A stretch of DNA of 64,000 bases from Streptomyces sp. NBC_00483 (GCF_036013745.1 NZ_CP107880.1:806001-870000), one strand, 5' to 3'; positions 24,753 to 33,435 are shown, numbered from the stretch's first letter. A program made the numbers and translations. Notes: generated by a model not told the origin, from the letters alone.

Positions 24753-26108
24753 GTGACCGAGACCGGTACCCGACCCGCCGCCGCGGCGGACCTTCCGCCA
24801 CCCTCCCTGTCGACGAAGCGGCGCCGCTTCCTGACCAAGCTGTGCGTGGTGATCGCGGGCGGCATGTTCATCGACGGGTTCATCCTCGGCAGCACGGGCG
24901 TCGTGATGCCGGCGATATCGAAGGACCTGGGCCTGTCGTCCGCCGGCGAGGGGCTCATCGCCGCGGCCGCGCTGCTCGGCATCTTCCTCGGCGGCCCGGT
25001 CGGCGGCTATCTGGCCGACCGGTTCGGCCGCAAATCGATGTTCACCATCGACCTCGCCCTGTTCCTGGTCTGCTCCGTCGCCCAGTTCTTCGTCACCGAG
25101 GCGTGGCAGCTCGTCGTGGTCCGCCTCGTCATGGGCCTGGCCATCGGCGCCGACTACTCCATCGGCTGGCCGCTGCTCGCCGAGTTCGCACCCGCCCGCC
25201 TGCGCGGCCGGCTGCTCGCCGTACAAGAAGTCGCCTGGTACGTCGGCTATCTCATCTCCTACGCGGCCGGCTACGCCCTGATCGCGTCCACGTCCGTCAG
25301 CTGGACCGTCATCCTCGGGCTCAGCACCGTCCCGACGGTCATCGTCCTGCTGCTCCGCCTCGGCACCCCCGAGTCACCGCGCTGGCTGATGAGCAAGGGC
25401 AGGACCGAGGAGGCCACCGCCCTGGCGAGCGAGTACCTGGAAGAGGAGGACCAGCGCGACCTCCACACCCCGGCGCCGCGCACCGGGGGAGGCTTCGGCC
25501 GGCTGTTCTCCCCCGAGTACCGCAAGGCCACGATCTTCGTGAGCGTCTTCTGGGTCTGCAACGTCACCCCGTACTTCGCCATCGGCGCCTTCGCACCGAC
25601 CGTCCTGGAACACCTCGGCATCAAGGACGGCCTGACCGGCGCGCTGGCGATCAACGGGCTCGTGGTCGTCGGGTCGATGGTCTCCGTGCTGCTCATCGAA
25701 CGCGTCGGACGGCGCAAGCTGGCCGTTCCGCCGTTCTGGATCTCCACCGTCGCCCTGGTCGTCGTCGCCTTCTTCTCGGGCACCTCCGCCGTCCTCGTCC
25801 TGGTCTGCTTCCTCGTCTTCTCCCTGGTGAACGCCGCGTCCACAGCGCTGTCCGGGGTGTATCCGGGTGAGGTGTTCCCCACGGAGATCCGCGGCGCGGG
25901 CGTCGGTTTCGCCACCGCCGTCTCCCGCGTCGGCGCCGCGGCCGGCACCTTCCTCCTGCCGCTCTCCGTCGACAGCCTCGGCACCTCCGTGACGATGCTC
26001 CTGGCGGCCGCCATCAGCCTGATCGGCGGCATCGTCTCGCACCGCCTGGCCCCCGAGACCAAGGGCCTGACCCTCAGCCAGGCCTGCGCCCCCGCGCAGT
26101 CGGCCTGA
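24753..26108 (+). CDS. MFS transporter, sugar-porter/SV2-like type
   Basis: A 451-residue, 12-span transporter. Motif GGYLADRFGRKSMFTIDL between spans 2 and 3, the PESPRWLMSKGR signature after span 6, and the matching second-half loop IERVGRRKLAV place it in the sugar-porter/organic-compound family. The substrate is unknown; aromatic acids, sugars and nicotinate-like compounds are all handled by relatives. GTG start at 24753 without a clear ribosome site. A large terminator hairpin follows. Confidence 0.88.
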   Translation: MTETGTRPAAAADLPPPSLSTKRRRFLTKLCVVIAGGMFIDGFILGSTGVVMPAISKDLGLSSAGEGLIAAAALLGIFLGGPVGGYLADRFGRKSMFTIDLALFLVCSVAQFFVTEAWQLVVVRLVMGLAIGADYSIGWPLLAEFAPARLRGRLLAVQEVAWYVGYLISYAAGYALIASTSVSWTVILGLSTVPTVIVLLLRLGTPESPRWLMSKGRTEEATALASEYLEEEDQRDLHTPAPRTGGGFGRLFSPEYRKATIFVSVFWVCNVTPYFAIGAFAPTVLEHLGIKDGLTGALAINGLVVVGSMVSVLLIERVGRRKLAVPPFWISTVALVVVAFFSGTSAVLVLVCFLVFSLVNAASTALSGVYPGEVFPTEIRGAGVGFATAVSRVGAAAGTFLLPLSVDSLGTSVTMLLAAAISLIGGIVSHRLAPETKGLTLSQACAPAQSA

Positions 26109-26132
26109 ACCCGTAGCACCGCGACGACACGT

Positions 26133-26187
26133 CCCGGCTCCTGCTCGTCGGCAGGGAAGCGAAGAACCGCGACGAGCGGGAGCCGGG
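26133..26187 (+). terminator. Long hairpin terminator after the MFS gene
   Basis: 18-base arms (cccggctcctgctcgtcg and cgacgagcgggagccggg) pair with a single mismatch around 19 bases, 25 bases past the stop. Confidence 0.7.
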
Positions 26188-26291
26188 GCGTGAGCTCCAC
26201 GTACACGCCAGAACCACGCCGGTTAAGTCTGTTCTGTCCGGTGTTCCAGGCGGTAGCTTTGACAAGAGGTCGCCCGAGGGAGGCTGATGCC

Positions 26292-26729
26292 ATGCCGTGG
26301 TACGTCTGGCTGCTTGCCGCCGCGGGTCTTGGCGCCGCGGAGTTCTTCACGCTGACACTGGTCTTCGGGCTGTTCGCGGGTGCGGCCCTGGTGGCGGCGG
26401 TGGTCGCCGGCGTGGGTGTCGGCCTGCTCGGCCAACTCGTGGCGCTCGGGGTCACGGCGGCCGCGGGCCTGATCCTCGTACGGCCTGTCGTGCTGCGCCA
26501 CCTGGCGCAAACGCCCCTCATCCGCGACGGCAGCGATGCTTTGATCGGCAAGCGCGCCGAGGTCATGCAGGAGGTCACCGCGACCCGCGGCCTGATCAAG
26601 CTGTCCGGGGAGCAATGGTCCGCCCGCACCCTCGACGAGAGCCACGTGATCCCCGTGGGGGCGCTGGTCGACGTCATGGAGATCGAAGGCGCGACGGCGG
26701 TCGTCTACCCCCGCGAGCTCCTGCCCTGA
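26292..26729 (+). CDS. NfeD-like membrane protein
   Basis: A 145-residue short NfeD: two to three membrane spans in residues 1-75 (PWYVWLLAAAGLGAAEFFTLTLVFGLFAG; LLGQLVALGVTAAAGLILV) followed by an OB-fold NfeD domain (ALIGKRAEVMQEVTATRGLIKLSGEQWSAR). NfeD proteins are almost always encoded next to an SPFH/stomatin gene, as here, and are thought to help organise membrane microdomains. ATG 26292 follows GAGG by about eight bases. The SPFH gene starts 34 bases after its stop. Confidence 0.9.
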   Translation: MPWYVWLLAAAGLGAAEFFTLTLVFGLFAGAALVAAVVAGVGVGLLGQLVALGVTAAAGLILVRPVVLRHLAQTPLIRDGSDALIGKRAEVMQEVTATRGLIKLSGEQWSARTLDESHVIPVGALVDVMEIEGATAVVYPRELLP

Positions 26730-26763
26730 ACCGAACGGCCGACCATCCAGCAACGGAGGAAGC

Positions 26764-27867
26764 GTGGACGCAATTGTCATCCCGATTCTGGTGGCGGCCA
26801 TCGTCGTCATCTTTCTCGTGGCCACCTCCGTGCGGATCGTCCCGCAGGCCCGCCGCTACAACATCGAACGGTTCGGCAGATACCGCCGCACCCTGCAGCC
26901 CGGCCTGAACCTCGTGCTGCCGGTGGCCGACCGCGTCAACACCAAGCTCGATGTGCGCGAACAGGTCTATTCGTCCGACCCGAGGCCGGTCATCACCGAG
27001 GACAACCTCGTGGTGAACATCGACACCGTCCTCTACTACCAGATCACCGACCCCAGGTCGGCGGCGTACGAGGTGGCCGACTACCTGCAGGCGATCGATC
27101 AGCTCACCGTGACCACGCTGCGCAACGTCATCGGCAGCATGGACCTGGAGGAGACGCTCACCTCGCGCGAGGAGATCAACACCCGGCTGCGCACCGTCCT
27201 CGACGACGCCACCGGCAAGTGGGGCATCCGCGTCAATCGCGTCGAGATCAAGGCCATCGACCCGCCGAACACGATCAAAGAGGCGATGGAGAAGCAGATG
27301 CGGGCCGAGCGGGACAAGCGCGCGGCCATCCTGCACGCCGAAGGGGAACGACAGGCCAAGATCCTCACTGCGGAGGGCACGAAGCAGAAGGACATCCTGG
27401 AGGCACAGGGCACGCAGCAGGCCATGATCCTGCGGGCGGACGGCGAGGCCAAGGCGGTGGAGCGCGTCTTCCAGGCCGTCCATCGCAACAACGCCGACCC
27501 GAAGATCCTCGCCTATAAGTACCTCGAGACGCTGCCGCACCTGGCGAAGAGCGAGAACAACACGTTCTGGGTGATCCCGGGAGAGCTGACGGAGGCGGTC
27601 CGCTCCGTCTCCAGCGCCTTCGCCGACCATTCGACGATGGGGCTGCCCAAGAACGTGCAGGCCGAGGAGGCCGCCTCCGGCCACGCCGCCGACACCGCGG
27701 ACGACAGCGGAACCCAGGAGATCGAGCCGGGCCCGCAGAACACCGCCGCCGCGGCCGCCGACGAGGTCGCCAAGCAGGCCGCCGCCGCGGTGAACAACGC
27801 GAAGGCCGAGGCGGAGGCCGCGCGGACGCCCCAGGTGCCGGGCCGGGGGAAGCCGTCCACGGACTGA
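26764..27867 (+). CDS. SPFH/stomatin (band 7) protein
   Basis: A 367-residue membrane-anchored scaffold. N-terminal hydrophobic helix (residues 2-22), SPFH domain from VRIVPQARRYNIERFGRYRRTLQPGLNLVLP to about 190, and a charged coiled coil with AEGERQAKILTAEGTKQKDILEAQG. An Ala-rich tail of about 100 residues (from SGHAADTADDSG) follows and is not part of the family core. It forms oligomeric platforms in the membrane with NfeD and affects membrane-protein quality control or fluidity. GTG start with GGAGG six bases upstream; co-transcribed with NfeD. Confidence 0.92.
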   Translation: MDAIVIPILVAAIVVIFLVATSVRIVPQARRYNIERFGRYRRTLQPGLNLVLPVADRVNTKLDVREQVYSSDPRPVITEDNLVVNIDTVLYYQITDPRSAAYEVADYLQAIDQLTVTTLRNVIGSMDLEETLTSREEINTRLRTVLDDATGKWGIRVNRVEIKAIDPPNTIKEAMEKQMRAERDKRAAILHAEGERQAKILTAEGTKQKDILEAQGTQQAMILRADGEAKAVERVFQAVHRNNADPKILAYKYLETLPHLAKSENNTFWVIPGELTEAVRSVSSAFADHSTMGLPKNVQAEEAASGHAADTADDSGTQEIEPGPQNTAAAAADEVAKQAAAAVNNAKAEAEAARTPQVPGRGKPSTD

Positions 27868-27947
27868 GCGAGTCCAACTCGCCTGCTTCAGCGCGTAGTT
27901 GACTGCCCGATGTGGCGATCGACGTGATCCCCCTCCCCGACCATTCC

Positions 27948-28964
27948 TCACCGGTCGGTGTCCGGAGGTGGGACCGGCCGCTCCGACAGCACGGGTTCCG
28001 CGCGGAGTTCGGGCCCGCGCAGGCTCAGCAGCGCCTCGAACTCCCGCGTGCGGCCCGCCTGGTACGCGGCGATGCTCTCGGGGTCGTACTCGTAGAAGCC
28101 GGTGTGGTCCTGGAGGCCGCGGCGGTGGGTCGCCATGTTGTCCTCGACCACGGAGGGCGCGCGGAACCGGTCGCCGAGCTGGGCGGTGAGGTAGCGGGAG
28201 GCGTAGTACAGGATGTCCCCGCCGCCCCAGTCGATGAACTCCAGCGGGCCCAGCACGGAGAAGCGCGTTCCGAGGCCGGCGCGTACGGCGAGGTCGATGT
28301 CGGTGGCGGTCGCGACGCCCTCCTCGACCATGCGGGCGGCCTCGTTCATGACGAGGACCTGGAGCCGGGGCACGATGTAGCCGGCCGCGGGTCCGCACAC
28401 GACCGGTATCTTGCCGATCCGCCGGAGCAGCCCGGTCATCCGCTCCACCTGCGCGGGGTCGGTACGGTCACTGCGGCTGACCTCGACGAGGGGCATGAGG
28501 TCGGCGGGGTTCAGCCAGTGGGCGTTCAGGACGCGGCTCGGGTCGTCGACGAGGTCGGCGATCTCGGTGACGAGGAAGGTCGACGTGGTCGAGGCGATGA
28601 CCGCGTCGTCCGCCACGTGCGCGTCGACCCAGGAGAGGATGTCGCGCTTGACGTCGATGACCTCGGGCACGGCTTCGAACACCACGTCCGCGTCGGCGAG
28701 TTGGGCCACTGCGGACTCGCGGTCGCAGACGACGAGTTGGGGTGGCCGGCCGGAGTCGGCGTCGGCTCGCAGGCGTTCCAGGACCTGTTGCTCGGCCGCC
28801 TTCCGGTATGGCGCCCGGTCCTCGTCCGTCTCCTTGACGTCCGCGAGGGTGACGTCCATGCCCGCGGCCAGGAAGGCGCGCGCGATGCCCTGTCCCATGC
28901 GTCCGGCACCGACCACCACCACGTCGATGCGTTGCGTCGCTTCGGTGTGCTCCGTGTCCGTCAT
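27948..28964 (-). CDS. 3-hydroxyacyl-CoA dehydrogenase family protein
   Basis: A 338-residue NAD-dependent dehydrogenase. Rossmann glycine motif VVGAGRMGQGIARAF near residue 16; VFEAVPEVIDVKRDILSWVD and IASTTSTFLVTEIAD around the middle; HWLNPADLMPLVEV where the catalytic His lies (relatives have HFFNP); and the C-terminal helical domain GPAAGYIVPRLQVLVMNEAARMVEEGVA. The LNPADLMP variant and the domain size resemble lambda-crystallin/L-carnitine-dehydrogenase-type members as much as fatty-acid beta-oxidation enzymes. ATG 28964 overlaps the stop of the opine dehydrogenase gene (ATGA). Confidence 0.85.
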   Translation of the reverse strand: MTDTEHTEATQRIDVVVVGAGRMGQGIARAFLAAGMDVTLADVKETDEDRAPYRKAAEQQVLERLRADADSGRPPQLVVCDRESAVAQLADADVVFEAVPEVIDVKRDILSWVDAHVADDAVIASTTSTFLVTEIADLVDDPSRVLNAHWLNPADLMPLVEVSRSDRTDPAQVERMTGLLRRIGKIPVVCGPAAGYIVPRLQVLVMNEAARMVEEGVATATDIDLAVRAGLGTRFSVLGPLEFIDWGGGDILYYASRYLTAQLGDRFRAPSVVEDNMATHRRGLQDHTGFYEYDPESIAAYQAGRTREFEALLSLRGPELRAEPVLSERPVPPPDTDR

Positions 28965-30073
28965 CCCGGCAACCCTTCGTGAAGCAGCTTGGTCAGTTCG
29001 GGACGGGTGAGCCGCGCCAGGCCGAGGGACTCCAGCGTGCGGCCTTCGGCGTACAGGTCCTTGCCGGTGCCGGCGGACGCGATGCTCAACAGGCCCTGTG
29101 CGACCGCTGTTTGGATGCCGGCCCAGCGTCCGACCGACACCAGGAACGACAGGCCGAGGCGGGTGTCCTCCAGCATGTACCGGTGGTCGAGCAGGTCGAT
29201 CTTCTCCCGCCAGTCGCCGCTGTCTGTGAGCCGTTCGTGGGCCGCGCGACCGTACATCCACTCGTCGCCGTCCGTCGCGTAGTGGTCGGCGAGCGGGAAG
29301 TGCGGGGCGGCGTATCCGAGCGCCTCGCGGACCGCGATCCGTTCGGCGTCGAGGGCGTCGGTGACCCGGCGGATCGACGGCTGGGTCCCTTCGTTGTGGA
29401 TGTCCCAGGACGAACTGTGCTCCAACGGACCGGCGTTCATGAGGATGAGCGGCGGATGGATCACCGGGCCCGCGTTCATGAGCGCGCCACTGAGGCTGTC
29501 CTCGACCGGTTCGACGGACGGGTAGGCCTCCCGCAGCACGCGGAACGCGGCGTCGGAGGAGCGGACCGGGAAGACGCCGGTGGGCAGCCGCGTCGCGTAC
29601 CCGCTCACCACCACCTCGGCCGGTCCGTGCGTACGCGCCAGATAGGGCAGCGTGCCGGTCTCGGCGAGCGCGACGTCCGCCGTGTTGCCCGCCTCGGCCA
29701 TCGCCTTGGCGAAGAGCAGCGTGCCGAAGGTACCCGGCGGCAGGAACACCACCTGGCCGTCCTGGAGCAGCGGTGCCACCCGGGCGGCCAGGTCCTCGTG
29801 CACGGTGGCCGGCAGCGGCACGACCACGAGTGTCGCGCCGCGTACGGCTTCCGCGAGGTCCGCGACGGGATGGATGGCCCCGGCGCGTGCCGTGTCGCTC
29901 ACCGGTACGTTCCTGCTGCCGCGATGGTCGCGGACGCCGAGGGCGCCGAGGGCGCGCAGCGCGTCCAGGGCCATGGTGTCCCGGCGCCACCAGCGCACGG
30001 TGTGGGCGTTCTCCGCGAGTTCCGCCGCCGCGGCGAAGCATCCGTGTCCGCCGCCGAGGATGGTGATGTCCAT
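28961..30073 (-). CDS. NAD/NADP octopine/nopaline dehydrogenase family protein
   Basis: A 370-residue opine-dehydrogenase-type enzyme: N-terminal nucleotide-binding motif ITILGGGHGCFAAAAELAE, then VVVPLPATVHEDLAARVAPLL. The C-terminal helical domain contains NAGPVIHPPLILMNAGPLE, where relatives place a catalytic His, followed by the family's Asp-rich segment. Known members reversibly condense an amino acid with a 2-oxoacid (octopine, nopaline) or act in metallophore synthesis. The substrate cannot be read from sequence. Second gene of a three-gene operon. Confidence 0.85.
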   Translation of the reverse strand: MDITILGGGHGCFAAAAELAENAHTVRWWRRDTMALDALRALGALGVRDHRGSRNVPVSDTARAGAIHPVADLAEAVRGATLVVVPLPATVHEDLAARVAPLLQDGQVVFLPPGTFGTLLFAKAMAEAGNTADVALAETGTLPYLARTHGPAEVVVSGYATRLPTGVFPVRSSDAAFRVLREAYPSVEPVEDSLSGALMNAGPVIHPPLILMNAGPLEHSSSWDIHNEGTQPSIRRVTDALDAERIAVREALGYAAPHFPLADHYATDGDEWMYGRAAHERLTDSGDWREKIDLLDHRYMLEDTRLGLSFLVSVGRWAGIQTAVAQGLLSIASAGTGKDLYAEGRTLESLGLARLTRPELTKLLHEGLPG

Positions 30074-30127
30074 GAGTGGTCCCGTTCCCTTCAGTTGAGC
30101 GTACGAAGCGCGGTTGCGCGGGTCGTG

Positions 30128-31531
30128 CTAGGTGGCGACGTTCGGCTCCTGTGCGATGGCGCCCGGTCCTTGGGCTGCGAGCCGTTCCTCGCGTGCGAGG
30201 CTCCGGCGGAAGTGTGCGCAGCCGCGCCACAGCAGCACGATGCTGCCGACCGAGGCGACGCCGTACACGAGCGACAGGGACGTGCCGATGCGCCCGGCCG
30301 ATCCGAGCAGTTCGTCCGTGACCAGCGCGACCAGCGTGGTACCCAGGCCCACGGCGGCCAGGTTCGAGATGAGCAGGAAGACGGCGGACACCTGGGCGCG
30401 CATCTGGTTCGGGCTGAGCACCTGCATGGCGGCAGTGGACGCGGGCATCGGGAACGAGGCGAAGAACATCGTGACCGCGAGCAGCGCCAGCGACAGCCAC
30501 AGGGGTCTGACGTGCGGGAAGACGATGACGGGGACGAGCATGCCGATCGCGCCGATGACCCCGGCGCGCATCGCTCCGTCCGGGTGCCCGAGCTTGGTGA
30601 GACGGTCGACCAGCCACCCGCCGAAGAGCACACCGGAGCCGTTGGCCAGCAGGACGACACCACCCAGCACATAGCCGACCTCGGTCGCGCTCAGCCCGAA
30701 CGCGCGCATGTAGAAGGCCGGTACCCATGCCATGAGGCCGAGCAGCACCATCGCGTAGCAGGAGAAGCCCGCGTAGTGGCAGAAGAACGTCCGTGCGTGG
30801 CTGCGCAGGAAGGTGAACACATCGCGCATGGCCACCTTCCGTACGGCGCCCGCGGAGTCCCGTGCCAGCCCGCGCCGCACCGGGTCGCGGACCGTCAGCA
30901 GGAACACGAGCGCGACGAGTAGTCCGGGCAGACCAATGATGAAGAACGTCAACTGCCAGGCGTGCACGTCTCCGACGAGCGGCAGCGACACCCGGTCGAC
31001 GTCCTTGAGCAGCCCGATGACGTACCCGCCGATGAAGAACGCGGCGCTGCCTCCGATGAACGAGCCGAGCGAGTAGATCCCGGCCGCCCGGCCCAGCCTG
31101 CTCTTCGGGTACATGTCGCTGAACATCGAGTACGCGGACGGGGTCAGCGACGCCTCGCCGACACCCACCCCGACGCGGGCCAGGAACATGTGGGCGAACC
31201 CCTTGCTCAGCCCGGAGAGCGCGGTGGCCAGGCTCCACAGCGCGATGCCGATGGAGATGATCACGGGGCGCGAACGGCGGTCGGCGAGCGCCGCGATGGG
31301 CAGTCCCATCACCGCGTACAGCACGGAGAAGGCGAGCCCGCTCAGGAGGCTGAACTGCGTGTCCGTCAGGCTGAGATCGCGCTTGATGGGCTCGATCATC
31401 AGCGACAGGGCCTGGCGGTCCACGAAGGACAGGACGTACGCGGCCGTACAGATGCCGACGATGTAGGACTTGTACCGCTCGGACATGCGGGGTTCGGGTT
31501 CGATTTCGGACAGCAGTGATGGCTCGGTCAT
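30128..31531 (-). CDS. MFS transporter (spinster/ACS-like)
   Basis: A 467-residue, 12-span transporter. Motifs SFVDRQALSLMIEPIKRDLSL in span 1 and ALADRRSRPVI between spans 2 and 3, with GVGVGEASLTPSAYSMFSDMYP, resemble the spinster-like and anion:cation symporter groups. It is the first gene of an operon with the opine dehydrogenase (54 bases on) and the 3-hydroxyacyl-CoA dehydrogenase-like gene, so it probably imports or exports their substrate. ATG 31531 has GAGG about nine bases upstream and is preferred to upstream in-frame starts. Confidence 0.86.
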   Translation of the reverse strand: MTEPSLLSEIEPEPRMSERYKSYIVGICTAAYVLSFVDRQALSLMIEPIKRDLSLTDTQFSLLSGLAFSVLYAVMGLPIAALADRRSRPVIISIGIALWSLATALSGLSKGFAHMFLARVGVGVGEASLTPSAYSMFSDMYPKSRLGRAAGIYSLGSFIGGSAAFFIGGYVIGLLKDVDRVSLPLVGDVHAWQLTFFIIGLPGLLVALVFLLTVRDPVRRGLARDSAGAVRKVAMRDVFTFLRSHARTFFCHYAGFSCYAMVLLGLMAWVPAFYMRAFGLSATEVGYVLGGVVLLANGSGVLFGGWLVDRLTKLGHPDGAMRAGVIGAIGMLVPVIVFPHVRPLWLSLALLAVTMFFASFPMPASTAAMQVLSPNQMRAQVSAVFLLISNLAAVGLGTTLVALVTDELLGSAGRIGTSLSLVYGVASVGSIVLLWRGCAHFRRSLAREERLAAQGPGAIAQEPNVAT

Positions 31532-31774
31532 GGGGCGGCGCCTCATCGGGTCTGGGTGGGGTGGTGCCCGGTACGAGATGGTGCTGGCCAAACGAGTTCA
31601 GAGGCTATCCACGCCCAACTCGCCCAGCCATCCCGGGAATCCCGGTGCGGAGTCGGGGATTTCCCGCATCACCTCGGCCGCCGACTGTCACCGCGGCGAT
31701 GGGCGGTGCGGGAGCGGGTGCCTGGAGGTCCTAGAGTGGGGCCGGTCTTGAAACAGCAAGGAAATGGGGATCAA

Positions 31775-31990
31775 GTGGTCGACATGGCAGCCGCGGCGCG
31801 GAAGGTCTTCGACCGGTACGACGTCGACGGGGACGGGCAGTTGACTGCCGAGGAGTACCGGCAGGTCGTCGCGGAGCTCGGCGACACGGGCGTCACCGCG
31901 GAGGCCGCGCAGGAGCTCATCGACACCATCGACAGCGATGGTGACCGCAAGGTCTCGTTCGAGGAGTTCCGGGCCTCCATGGGGCTCTGA
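31775..31990 (+). CDS. EF-hand calcium-binding protein
   Basis: A 71-residue protein with two EF-hands. Loop 1 is DVDGDGQLTAEE (residues 16-27) and loop 2 is DSDGDRKVSFEE (53-64), both with the acidic residues and terminal Glu needed to bind calcium. Similar small proteins (CabB/CabC type) occur in Streptomyces and act as calcium buffers or sensors in aerial growth. GTG 31775 has GGGGA five bases upstream; an ATG three codons on is an alternative. Perfect terminator after the gene. Confidence 0.88.
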   Translation: MVDMAAAARKVFDRYDVDGDGQLTAEEYRQVVAELGDTGVTAEAAQELIDTIDSDGDRKVSFEEFRASMGL

Positions 31991-32005
31991 CCCCGAGCCA
32001 CCGCG

Positions 32006-32037
32006 TGTGCCCCCGGATCCGCGGATCCGGGGGCACA
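32006..32037. terminator. Perfect 32-bp palindromic terminator
   Basis: tgtgcccccggatcc-gc-ggatccgggggcaca, 16 bases after the EF-hand stop. Completely self-complementary, so it works in either direction. Confidence 0.88.
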
Positions 32038-32153
32038 GGCATGTGTGCATCGGCAGGCACCGGACATGAAGGTGACTTGCGGTGCTTCAGTCGCTGGGAG
32101 TAGGTCCTGCGCCCGAGGCGCGCCTCGCACCTGCTTGGCTAGGGTCGGCCCTC

Positions 32154-32615
32154 ATGGAGACCACAGGAATCGTCCGCCGCCGGACGGCGGAGCGCTTGCG
32201 CGACGCTCTGGGGCGGCTCGCCACCGAACGGGACGTATGGGTGTCGACGGCCCACCCCGATCACGGTCCGCACCAGGTGCCGCTGTGGTTCCTGTGGGAC
32301 GGGAGCGCGGCGTGGCTGTGCACCGGCGCCGCGTCCGCGACTGCGCGCAACGTCCGCGAAGAACCGCGTGTGCACCTGTCGCTGCCGGACACCTTCGACG
32401 TACTGCTCCTCCAGGGTGAGGCGGAGTGCTTCCCTGACCAGGAGGTACCCGAGGGCGCGGCGGCGGCGTTCGCCGAGAAGTTCGGGTGGGATCCACGCTC
32501 GGAGGACGGCTCCTTTGTGTACGTACGCGTGGTCCCGCGGACCGTGCGCGCCTGGCGCGGCGAGCCGGAACTGCGCGGCCGGGTCATCATGCGCGACGGG
32601 ATTTGGCTGGAATAG
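32154..32615 (+). CDS. PPOX-class, probably F420-dependent, oxidoreductase
   Basis: A 153-residue split-barrel flavin/deazaflavin protein: LATERDVWVSTAHPDHGPHQVPLWFLWDGSAAWLC at the start, TARNVREEPRVHLSLPD in the middle, and VRVVPRTVRAWRGEPELRGR at the end. This matches the actinobacterial TIGR03667-type group, many of which bind F420. Reaction unknown. No Shine-Dalgarno is seen; TAGGGT lies about ten bases before the ATG, suggesting a leaderless transcript. Its last 29 bases overlap the end of the convergent VanZ gene. Confidence 0.8.
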   Translation: METTGIVRRRTAERLRDALGRLATERDVWVSTAHPDHGPHQVPLWFLWDGSAAWLCTGAASATARNVREEPRVHLSLPDTFDVLLLQGEAECFPDQEVPEGAAAAFAEKFGWDPRSEDGSFVYVRVVPRTVRAWRGEPELRGRVIMRDGIWLE

Positions 32616-33153
32616 GGGCACCCTCTTCGTCCGGTTCGTCGGCCGCTTCGGCGCGTGGCCGGCGCCACCAGTGGTCGCGGCGCGGGTGCAGTGCCCGGCC
32701 GAGCCTGCGCCCGATGAGCAGATAGCCGAGGAAGGCGCCCGACGCGTTGAGGATCACGTCATCGATGTCGAACGCCCGGCCGGTGACCAGCAGCCCCTGA
32801 GCGACCTCGACGGTCAGCATCACCAACGCCGTCATGAGCACCACCCGGACGAAGCCCCGGGTGCGCGGGAAGAGCACCGGCAGCAGCACTCCGAACGGCA
32901 TCCCGAGGACGACGTTCCCGCCGACCTGCTTGATCGTGTCGAGCCAGTCGGGCTGGTCGAAGTACACGCGGATCGAACTTCCCGGGTCCAGGTTGGTGTG
33001 CGTCAGCGATTCCGACATGGGGGACGGGACGAGGGTGGCCTTCGCCAGCCCGACGGCGAAGGCCACCATGCAGACGAAACCAACCGCCATGACGAGGGCG
33101 CGGACCAGCCGCCGCCCCCACGAGCGCCTCTGCGTGCGGGATTCGGTTTCCAT
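32587..33153 (-). CDS. VanZ-family membrane protein
   Basis: A 188-residue membrane protein with four hydrophobic segments (LVRALVMAVGFVCMVAFAVGLAK; NVVLGMPFGVLLPVLF; VVLMTALVMLTVEVAQGLL; LNASGAFLGYLLIGRRLG) and the VanZ-like signature N-V-V-L-G-M-P-F-G and E-V-A-Q. VanZ confers low-level teicoplanin resistance in enterococci; chromosomal relatives are of unknown function. ATG 33153 is chosen; the ribosome site is weak. Convergently overlaps the PPOX gene by 29 bases. Confidence 0.83.
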   Translation of the reverse strand: METESRTQRRSWGRRLVRALVMAVGFVCMVAFAVGLAKATLVPSPMSESLTHTNLDPGSSIRVYFDQPDWLDTIKQVGGNVVLGMPFGVLLPVLFPRTRGFVRVVLMTALVMLTVEVAQGLLVTGRAFDIDDVILNASGAFLGYLLIGRRLGRALHPRRDHWWRRPRAEAADEPDEEGAPIPAKSRRA

Positions 33154-33269
33154 GTGCCGTCGTTTACCACGGAGTCGGCGCCGCACACGCCCTGTGTACG
33201 GCCGGAATCCATCGGTCCACTGCGGACGCGGGTTTCACGCCAAGACCTTGACACGCTCACGACCACTTG

Positions 33270-33285
33270 TATGGTCTAGTCCAAG
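33270..33285 (+). promoter_or_regulatory. DasR-like operator (dre)
   Basis: tggtctagtcca at 33272-33283 departs from the dre core TGGTCTAGACCA at one position and sits 160 bases before the LPMO start. DasR represses chitin and N-acetylglucosamine genes in Streptomyces and is released by amino-sugar phosphates. Its presence before LPMO and chitinase genes fits the known regulon. Confidence 0.75.
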
Positions 33286-33303
33286 CAACGGCCGTTCTGC
33301 ACA

Positions 33304-33341
33304 AGGGAGTTCACCCGCGCCATGCGTCGGGTGAACTCCCT
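33304..33341 (+). promoter_or_regulatory. Perfect 14-bp hairpin in the LPMO leader
   Basis: agggagttcacccg and its exact complement around a ten-base loop, between the DasR-like box and the LPMO gene. No T-run follows. The loop contains an ATG (33322) that opens a 37-codon frame; a GGGAG that could serve as its ribosome site is inside the 5' arm. Confidence 0.55.
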
Positions 33342-33435
33342 CCTGCCCCACTTCGCGCCTCTTGGCCCCACCCTCGAGAGGCCGGCCCGAGCGTGCGCCC
33401 CCACTTCACGCACGCCCCGGGAAGACCTGAAGTGA
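33322..33435 (+). CDS. Possible 37-residue leader peptide (uORF)
   Basis: An open frame from ATG 33322 to TGA 33433-33435, beginning MRRVNSLLPHF and ending TPREDLK. Its stop shares a base with the AAGGAG ribosome site of the LPMO gene, so translating ribosomes would end right at that site. It has no strong independent ribosome site. Composition is Pro/Arg-rich with no known family. This is a prediction from position only. Confidence 0.25.
   Translation: MRRVNSLLPHFAPLGPTLERPARACAPTSRTPREDLK

Noticed and set aside
27948..31238. A 1096-codon open frame on the - strand
   Set aside because: Only its last 338 codons (3-hydroxyacyl-CoA dehydrogenase) are real; the rest is the other frame of the opine dehydrogenase and MFS genes, with Arg/Pro/Gly-rich composition typical of GC-rich shadow frames.
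33304..33341. Reading the LPMO leader hairpin as an intrinsic terminator of an upstream gene
   Set aside because: The upstream gene (VanZ) is on the other strand, so no + strand transcript ends there; a leader role is more likely.
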